From JANJUB01 sp031386985 (lineage in GTDB: Bacteria > Armatimonadota > Fimbriimonadia > Fimbriimonadales > Fimbriimonadaceae), in NCBI GenBank assembly GCA_031386985.1, contig JANNCV010000044.1:417333-481332 (forward strand): a stretch of 64,000 nt of DNA, given 5' to 3'. The notes under the pieces were generated by a model. The model worked only from the letters and a program-made list of their open reading frames with translations, made no database searches and had not been told where the DNA came from. Position numbers and translations under genes: made by a program. Shown in pieces: positions 59,122 to 64,000 of the stretch; position 1 is the stretch's first letter, and each line of letters opens with the position of its first letter.

Positions 59122-59753
59122 AGCAACGAGTTGACGGAGAGCGTTGTCTTGAAATGAAGCTTTGCAACCCGCGCCAGCCCCTCTTGCCCAGACTTGGCTA
59201 AGACGCGTTTGCCCGCCTCTATGACCAGAGAGGATGCCCCTTTGGGAAGATCCATGCCGATTTCTTCGCTGAGTTTTCTTAGCCGATACAAGAATTCAGC
59301 GCGAGCCAGTATTGAAGCCGCCGCGACCGCTATGTCGGATTCTGCTCGCACTCGTGATTCGAGAGTAATCTTCTGGCCACGCTCGAAAAGCTGCCGTTTC
59401 AACCCCGCGGGATCGGCAAACTGATCCGAGATAACTAGTTCGCAGGGGCGCTTTTCCAGCACGCACTCAATCGCCCGGGCGTGCCCCCACGCGAGTAGCT
59501 TGTTTAGGTTCTGAAACTTGCCGTAAAGCTCGTTGTACTTAGCTGGCCCTATGGCGATGACCTCGTATGGACAAACCGCCTTGATTCTTGCGGCAAGTTT
59601 GAGAGAAACCGGGTCGGTGAGTTTCTTAGAATCCTTAACGCCGTCGAGCTCAGCCAAATGCTCGGGCCCCACAAAGCAAGCCGCGATCACTAATGGCCCA
59701 AAATAGTCGCCTTTGCCGCTTTCGTCCACCCCGATGTGACCGGTGCCGGTCAT
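59118..59753 (-). CDS. rnhC: Ribonuclease HIII, short form
   Basis: 211 residues from the ATG at 59753 overlapping the mqnA stop (ATGA). IGVDESGKGDYFGPLVIAACFV is the RNase HIII catalytic signature (the corresponding RNase HII motif lacks DYFGP). Further acids are in VKDSKKLTD, ISDQFADP and ESDIAVAAASILAR. The N-terminal TBP-like substrate-binding domain of classical RNase HIII (about 300 residues) is absent. It removes RNA from RNA-DNA hybrids. Confidence 0.9.
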   Translation of the reverse strand: MTGTGHIGVDESGKGDYFGPLVIAACFVGPEHLAELDGVKDSKKLTDPVSLKLAARIKAVCPYEVIAIGPAKYNELYGKFQNLNKLLAWGHARAIECVLEKRPCELVISDQFADPAGLKRQLFERGQKITLESRVRAESDIAVAAASILARAEFLYRLRKLSEEIGMDLPKGASSLVIEAGKRVLAKSGQEGLARVAKLHFKTTLSVNSLL

Positions 59754-60547
59754 GATCGCTTCACCAGATCGCCTGCCGGCATCACGACAGTTGGCGTAAG
59801 TGTTTCGGTTGCAAATCCATGTTTCACGAGTAGGTCCCGAAATCTCATGAGTCCACGCCACTCGTTTTCGCCAAATGGGTAGCGCATCGTTTGTTCAAGG
59901 TACCGCGCGGTTTGCATGTCGCTCCATCCTGCTTGCTTCGCGATCTCCGGGATTCGCCAAGAGCGGTTCTGAAGCCAAATCTCGTGAGCCGCAATCAGTT
60001 TCGCAGTCAGTTCATGATCGAGTTCTTCTTCGCCAATCCAAAGCGCCCAAACGAAAGGTAGACCCGACATTTGGGTCCAAGCCTCGCCCAAATCGAGAAC
60101 CTGCAAACCCTCCGCCGATGCCACCATCCCCCGGTCACCAATAAGGATTCCCGCATCAAAATCCGTCAACATCTTTTGCAAATCAGGCTCCGCAATCCCG
60201 GTTTCGGGTCGAACTCCGTACAGTTCGGCCAAGAGGATTTGGGCGAGGCTGTTGCTTGTGAGCGAGCTGCTATCAAGAGCCAAACACTTGATCTGCTCGA
60301 AAGGGACTCGACTAAAGAGTCGAACGCTATCAGCCGGGCCAAAACTACCGATACAAACCCCCCAAGCAACGCGGCGATTGGGAGTAGTGAGTGCATCAAA
60401 ACTCGATGCCAAAACTGCGGCAACTTCGCCCGCGTCTAGCCTTGCCGGGAGCTGAGAAGGCATGGCAAAAACGACCTCAACGCCTGAATCCGCAAGCCCC
60501 TCAACCAGAGGGCTCGCGTTTACGAAGGGAACCGAGCCGACCCTCAA
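59750..60547 (-). CDS. mqnA: Chorismate dehydratase (menaquinone biosynthesis protein MqnA)
   Basis: 265 residues from a TTG at 60547 that overlaps the stop of the glycosyltransferase gene (TTGA) and has GGAGAAG upstream. The opening RVGSVPFVNASPLVEGL, then LDSSSLTSNSLAQILL and ILIGDRGMVA, match the MqnA periplasmic-binding-like fold. MqnA dehydrates chorismate to 3-[(1-carboxyvinyl)oxy]benzoate, the substrate of MqnE (30085 in this window). The longer frame upstream of 60547 lies within the glycosyltransferase gene. Confidence 0.9.
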   Translation of the reverse strand: MRVGSVPFVNASPLVEGLADSGVEVVFAMPSQLPARLDAGEVAAVLASSFDALTTPNRRVAWGVCIGSFGPADSVRLFSRVPFEQIKCLALDSSSLTSNSLAQILLAELYGVRPETGIAEPDLQKMLTDFDAGILIGDRGMVASAEGLQVLDLGEAWTQMSGLPFVWALWIGEEELDHELTAKLIAAHEIWLQNRSWRIPEIAKQAGWSDMQTARYLEQTMRYPFGENEWRGLMRFRDLLVKHGFATETLTPTVVMPAGDLVKRS

Positions 60548-61278
60548 GCCTTCTTCTCCATTAGCTTGGTTCGACCTTTCAGCCGAAGCTTGAAAAGGTC
60601 GAAAAAGGCTTTGGGAGCATCGCGCCAGATCACAACCTTCGAGCCCTCTTGGTGCGACCACCGGATCGGCACTTCGGCGATCTGGTAGTTCAAGATTTGG
60701 GCGATCATAAGTGCCTCGAAATCAAAGGAAAACCCGTTCAAGGCGCAACGTGAAAAAACATCTTTTGCAACATCTCGCTTAAACAGCTTGAAACCACATT
60801 GGGTGTCTTTGATTCCTTTCACCGCCAGAAGTTGAATCAGTTTGTTCGCTGTTCGGCCAAATGCCTCACGATAGAAGGGCTGCCGAACTTCAAGATTAGA
60901 TTCTTTCAGGGGTCGCGAGCCGATCGCGATATCACACGTTTCCATGAAAGGGAAAAGCTTCTCAACCTCCTCAATGGGGGCGGCCAGATCGGCGTCGGAG
61001 AACAAAATGAAATCGGCCTCAACCGCCATGATGCCCTTGCGAACTACCGAGCCCTTGCCTTGGTTTGGATTCATTGCCAACAAAGAAAAACCCTCATGAT
61101 CGCTGGAGAACTCCTCCACAAGGGCGTTCGTCTTGTCCTTACTGCCATCGGAAACAACCGTGATGGCCCATGTGTAGTTCTGTGCAGAAAAATATTCGTA
61201 GACCCGCTCAAGAGTGCGGGTGATGCGAACTTCCTCGTTATAGGCCGGAATGATCACGGCGAGATAAGGGCGATCCAA
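60544..61278 (-). CDS. Family 2 glycosyltransferase (dolichyl-phosphate glucosyltransferase-like)
   Basis: 244 residues from a TTG at 61278. The GT-A motifs are present: VIIPAYNEEVRITRTL, VSDGSKDKT, LFSDADLAAPIEE (DxD) and IGSRPLKESN, with GIKDTQCGFKLF near the acceptor site. The closest functional group is the Alg5/polyprenyl-phosphate glucosyl or mannosyl transferase set that makes a lipid-linked sugar donor for wall or protein glycosylation. First gene of the GT2-mqnA-rnhC-dinG unit. TAGACT lies eight bases before the TTG. Confidence 0.88.
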   Translation of the reverse strand: MDRPYLAVIIPAYNEEVRITRTLERVYEYFSAQNYTWAITVVSDGSKDKTNALVEEFSSDHEGFSLLAMNPNQGKGSVVRKGIMAVEADFILFSDADLAAPIEEVEKLFPFMETCDIAIGSRPLKESNLEVRQPFYREAFGRTANKLIQLLAVKGIKDTQCGFKLFKRDVAKDVFSRCALNGFSFDFEALMIAQILNYQIAEVPIRWSHQEGSKVVIWRDAPKAFFDLFKLRLKGRTKLMEKKA

Positions 61279-61303
61279 TCGTAGCGAGTCTACCTAGCGC
61301 GAG

Positions 61304-61309
61304 TACAAT
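61304..61309 (+). promoter_or_regulatory. -10 box of the ANTAR regulator gene, leaderless
   Basis: TACAAT ends six bases before the ATG at 61316. No Shine-Dalgarno lies between them. Confidence 0.55.
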
Positions 61310-61315
61310 TGACCC

Positions 61316-61882
61316 ATGAGAGTTCTAATCGCCGATGACGACCCCATTATCTTGCTCGACCTGAAGCAAATGCTCAAAAACATGGGCTACGAAGTGGTGG
61401 GCGAAGCCGGAGACGGGCTCTCGGCATTGGAGCAAGCGCGCGAACTCGTTCCGGATGTGTGCATTCTCGACGTAAGAATGCCGAATATGGATGGCATTGA
61501 AGTCGTGAAGATCTTGACTGAGGAGGACATCGCGCCCGCGATTCTCCTAACCGCGTATGGTGACAAGGAGTTGGTGGATAGGGCCACAGCAGCGGGCGTT
61601 TTTGGTTACCTGGTTAAGCCATTCAAGCCCGGAGATTTGCCTCCCGCGATTGAAGTTGCTCGGAGCCGATTTGAACAAAACCGACAGCTAACATCAGAGA
61701 TTTCGAACTTACAAGACCGCCTTGAGACCCGAAAATTGGTGGACCAAGCTAAGGGCGTTCTAATGGAACAGCACTCCATCAATGAATCAGAAGCCTATCG
61801 GAGGATTCAAATTCAGTCAATGAATTTGAGAAAAACCATGCGTGAAGTAGCGGAAGCAATCATTGTTGCTCAGCAGGTTTAA
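61316..61882 (+). CDS. Response regulator with ANTAR RNA-binding domain
   Basis: 188 residues. A receiver domain (1-120) has the acidic pocket D8/D9, the phospho-acceptor D52 (CILDVRMPNMDG), LLTAYGD and the lysine in LVKPFKP. A short coiled coil leads into a C-terminal ANTAR domain (about 128-185: RKLVDQAKGVLMEQHSINESEAYRRIQIQSM). ANTAR proteins bind paired hairpins in nascent RNA and prevent termination when phosphorylated. No histidine kinase is adjacent. Related to AmiR/NasR/EutV; targets unknown. Confidence 0.93.
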   Translation: MRVLIADDDPIILLDLKQMLKNMGYEVVGEAGDGLSALEQARELVPDVCILDVRMPNMDGIEVVKILTEEDIAPAILLTAYGDKELVDRATAAGVFGYLVKPFKPGDLPPAIEVARSRFEQNRQLTSEISNLQDRLETRKLVDQAKGVLMEQHSINESEAYRRIQIQSMNLRKTMREVAEAIIVAQQV

Positions 61883-61885
61883 GCC

Positions 61886-62476
61886 TTACCCTTTGGCCCT
61901 TTGAACACTAAACGCGACGTGAGCCACTAATTCTTCGGCTTCAGCGAGCGCTTGTTTGTTGCCCGTCGGCCACTCCGCATGGATTTCCAGCTGATCTTCC
62001 TTCGTGAATAGGTTATAAACGCGAACCCGAATGGGCACGGCTTTGTTGCCAATCGCGCGCTGAGATCCGGCTTCGCCGTACCAGCCCCGCCAGGGCCTTG
62101 CAACTACAAGAGTCGGGCCATCCTTTATGGCTCCCTTCAAGAGTTTGGTCAACTGGGCATCGTCTTGCTGGGAAAAAGCAGAATCGCGCGGCAGGTAGTG
62201 GAACTCAACCAGCGATCCGCTTGGCGTTCCAAATCGAATCGGATTCTTTGCGTCAACCCAGTCGGGAACTTGAACGGTGCATTCAAATCGGGTGGATTCC
62301 GCATCATTCGGAATGCGCTCAACTGACCGTTCAACAACCCCGGTAAAGTCGGGCTTCTTTAGCGTATCCGCAGGCCAACCCGCGTAGGCATCGGTGCTCG
62401 CCTTTGGCTTAACTTCCGCCGGCTTAGAGCATCCCACCGCGATTATTGCGCAGATCAACGGCCCGAACATTCGCAT
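61886..62476 (-). CDS. Lipoprotein of unknown function
   Basis: 196 residues. The signal ends in a lipobox (IIAVGC, mature Cys at 16), followed by a Lys/Ala/Ser linker. The remainder (RFECTVQVPDWVDAKN; AFSQQDDAQLTKLLKGAI) is unrecognised. TAAAAT lies five bases before the ATG. The gene is convergent with the ANTAR regulator with three bases between stops. Confidence 0.7.
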   Translation of the reverse strand: MRMFGPLICAIIAVGCSKPAEVKPKASTDAYAGWPADTLKKPDFTGVVERSVERIPNDAESTRFECTVQVPDWVDAKNPIRFGTPSGSLVEFHYLPRDSAFSQQDDAQLTKLLKGAIKDGPTLVVARPWRGWYGEAGSQRAIGNKAVPIRVRVYNLFTKEDQLEIHAEWPTGNKQALAEAEELVAHVAFSVQRAKG

Positions 62477-62481
62477 GGTTT

Positions 62482-62487
62482 ATTTTA
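62482..62487 (-). promoter_or_regulatory. -10 box of the 62476 gene, leaderless
   Basis: TAAAAT on the minus strand ends five bases before the ATG at 62476. Confidence 0.5.
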
Positions 62488-62580
62488 GAACGTCAAATGG
62501 GTTCGGTGGTTCGGAGTTATCGCACCAAAGGTTGACCTTACCGCGAAAAACCCCTGACCATGAACGTCCGAACCGATGCG

Positions 62581-63684
62581 CTAGCTAACTTCAACCAACA
62601 CATCTCCCAGCACCTCAAATTTCGGCGAAACTCCTAAACCCGGTTCCCTAGAGGCAGCCATCTTCCCGTTAACCCTCTGTGGTGCGCCATCCGCAAAGGC
62701 GACTGGCGTATAGCTGTTAAAGTCGGTGGTGGAGAAAAGCAACTCGGCGGGTGTGCTGTGGGCCAAGTGGGAAATCGCCGCCGTGACAATGTCGCCGCCC
62801 CAACTATCTTCAATCGTCATCGCGACCCCAAGCGAGACGCATAAATCGCGCACCTGGCGGGCCTTCGTGAGTCCTCCGAGCTTGCTGATTTTGATGTTTA
62901 CGGCATCCATGGCGCGATCGCCGTGGGCTCGCAATAGTGCTTCAAGCGAATCAATGTTCTCATCCAATATGAACGGGAGAGGGCAGTGCTGGCGGATAGA
63001 GAGGCACTCTTCGTAGCTTCGGCAGGGTTGCTCTATGTAGACATCAAGGTCGCTAACCGCCTTAACCACGCGCATAGCGTCGTGCATCAGCCAGCCGGTG
63101 TTCGCATCTGCCACCAGCCGATCTCCGGGTTGAAGTTCCTTTGCGACGGCGCGGATTCGGGCAATATCATCGGCCGCATCACCGCCGACTTTGAGCTGAA
63201 ACTTACGATAGCCTTCCGAGCGATATTGCCCAACCATGGATGCCATTTTTTCGGGGGATTCTTGGGAGATTGCGCGATACAGGGCGACGTCTTTGCCAAA
63301 TCGGCCGCCCAGCAGGTTGCAAACGGGCATACCACTCACCTTGCCGAGGATATCCCAACACGCCATATCAATCCCCGATTTCACGTACGGATGGCCAAGC
63401 AGGGCCGAATCCATCCGCCGATTCAGAACCCCAAGCTCAGTCGGATCGTAGCCGATCAAATGGGGGCCGAGTTCCTCAAGTCCGGTGCGAACACCCTTGG
63501 CGTAAGCCGGCAAATAGAATGGACCCAGCGGACAAACTTCGCCGTAACCCGTAATGCCTTGGTTCGTATGAACGGCTATAACCGTGGAATCAAAAACGGA
63601 AACGGACTTGCCGCCCGACCATTTATAGCTCCCTTCTTTTAAGGGCAAGTCAACTCTGTAGGCACATATTCGTTCAATTTTCAG
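62581..63684 (-). CDS. Mandelate racemase/muconate lactonizing enzyme-type enolase superfamily protein
   Basis: 367 residues from a GTG at 63684 that begins the conserved VLKIERICAYRVDLPL; a GTG at 63717 would add 11 residues. Metal ligands are Asp in VADANTGW, Glu in IEQPC and Glu/Asp in ILDENID; general-base lysines lie in FQLKVGG and in VNIKISKLGG. The KxK/K arrangement fits dipeptide epimerases, MLE and cis-3-hydroxyproline dehydratases more than mandelate racemase. Cytoplasmic. Substrate cannot be settled from the sequence alone. Confidence 0.88.
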   Translation of the reverse strand: MKIERICAYRVDLPLKEGSYKWSGGKSVSVFDSTVIAVHTNQGITGYGEVCPLGPFYLPAYAKGVRTGLEELGPHLIGYDPTELGVLNRRMDSALLGHPYVKSGIDMACWDILGKVSGMPVCNLLGGRFGKDVALYRAISQESPEKMASMVGQYRSEGYRKFQLKVGGDAADDIARIRAVAKELQPGDRLVADANTGWLMHDAMRVVKAVSDLDVYIEQPCRSYEECLSIRQHCPLPFILDENIDSLEALLRAHGDRAMDAVNIKISKLGGLTKARQVRDLCVSLGVAMTIEDSWGGDIVTAAISHLAHSTPAELLFSTTDFNSYTPVAFADGAPQRVNGKMAASREPGLGVSPKFEVLGDVLVEVS

Positions 63685-63756
63685 CACGGCGGATAGGTTA
63701 CCGGAACCCGAAATCACTTATTCGCGGTAATTTGCATTTGGGGTTCTTATTTGAAG

Positions 63757-64000
63757 ATGTTTAAGATTCAATTATTGGCATTGTCCACGCTCGTTATCGG
63801 CTCGGCTTCGGCGCAGGTCGCTCTCGCCTCGCGGGATGTGATCGAGCTAAAGGGGTTCAAAACGGTGGAGACCGCAGTCCGGGGGAAGGAAGCTTCTTTG
63901 GCTGGTCGTAGCGTTGGGAGAACTGGTTACCTCGGGGCGTTTTGTGTTCCTCACAAAGATGGGGTTTTGGTTGAGGAGATTGAAGAAGGGGGACCTGCGG
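63757..64000 (+). CDS. Secreted PDZ-domain protein, N-terminal part (runs off the window)
   Basis: About 81 residues are present from the ATG at 63757. A signal peptide (MFKIQLLALSTLVIGSASAQ) is followed by a linker and GYLGAFCVPHKDGVLVEEIE then EGGPA, the start of a PDZ domain. It may belong to a secreted serine protease or to an isolated PDZ protein; the catalytic part, if any, lies beyond the end. Confidence 0.65.
   Translation, partial: MFKIQLLALSTLVIGSASAQVALASRDVIELKGFKTVETAVRGKEASLAGRSVGRTGYLGAFCVPHKDGVLVEEIEEGGPA

Overview
The window is bacterial chromosome with no phage, insertion sequence, rRNA, tRNA or CRISPR array that I could recognise. The gene set suggests a lineage near Armatimonadota (Fimbriimonadia-like) or an allied Planctomycete/Verrucomicrobia-type group. 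It has a DUF1501/PSCyt/PSD1 cytochrome module, futalosine-route menaquinone enzymes (MqnE, MqnA), a DciA-type helicase loader gene behind recF, a CsaB-type pyruvyl transferase as used to anchor S-layer-like proteins, and RNase HIII. This taxonomic call is inference from gene content, not a database match.

Layout. 1-4 kb: partial exonuclease III, a zinc-ribbon membrane protein, an OsmC protein and a three-gene minor-pilin operon. 4-9.7 kb: the DUF1501/PSD1/cytochrome operon. 9.8-20.8 kb: a DegT aminotransferase, valS, a near-consensus parS site with a small LAGLIDADG-like gene beside it, a P460-type cytochrome, an AraC/GyrI-type regulator and several secreted unknowns. 20.9-26.6 kb: an accessory island with a GNAT gene, an orphan RHS toxin tip plus probable immunity gene, a truncated GNAT copy and several unknowns. 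26.6-35.4 kb: glycosylasparaginase, Maf, mqnE, a PhoPQ-type hydrolase, and a two-gene secreted operon behind a promoter whose spacer holds a run of ten G. 35.5-41.3 kb: a DEAD-box RNA helicase with a very long repetitive tail, then paralogous secreted unknowns. 41.4-51.4 kb: recN, ogt, an orphan sugar permease, an RDD protein, a tight recF-dciA-comEC-MBL-J-domain operon, and a TlpA-like thioredoxin. 51.4-64 kb: a TPR gene, rhomboid, DUF5693-csaB, a GT2-mqnA-rnhC-dinG operon, an ANTAR regulator, an enolase-superfamily enzyme and a partial PDZ protein.

Two features run through the whole window. First, genes within operons are stitched together by ATGA, GTGA or TTGA overlaps, while genes that start transcription units very often have a -10-like TAnnnT hexamer ending 5-7 bases before the start codon, so they are probably read from leaderless mRNAs. 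Only a few (valS, the RDD gene, the gene starting at 25962) show a clear Shine-Dalgarno. Second, at least six genes of unknown or accessory function carry single-base frameshifts at short homopolymers, while the recognisable core genes are intact. Either these genes are decaying or the assembly keeps homopolymer errors.

Best candidates for something new: the poly-G (possibly phase-variable) promoter driving a clan-CD-protease-like secreted protein; the leaderless promoter architecture; the parS site with its LAGLIDADG neighbour; the RHS tip/immunity cassette bracketed by copies of a GNAT gene start; and a minor pilin with four tandem EF-hand-like loops.
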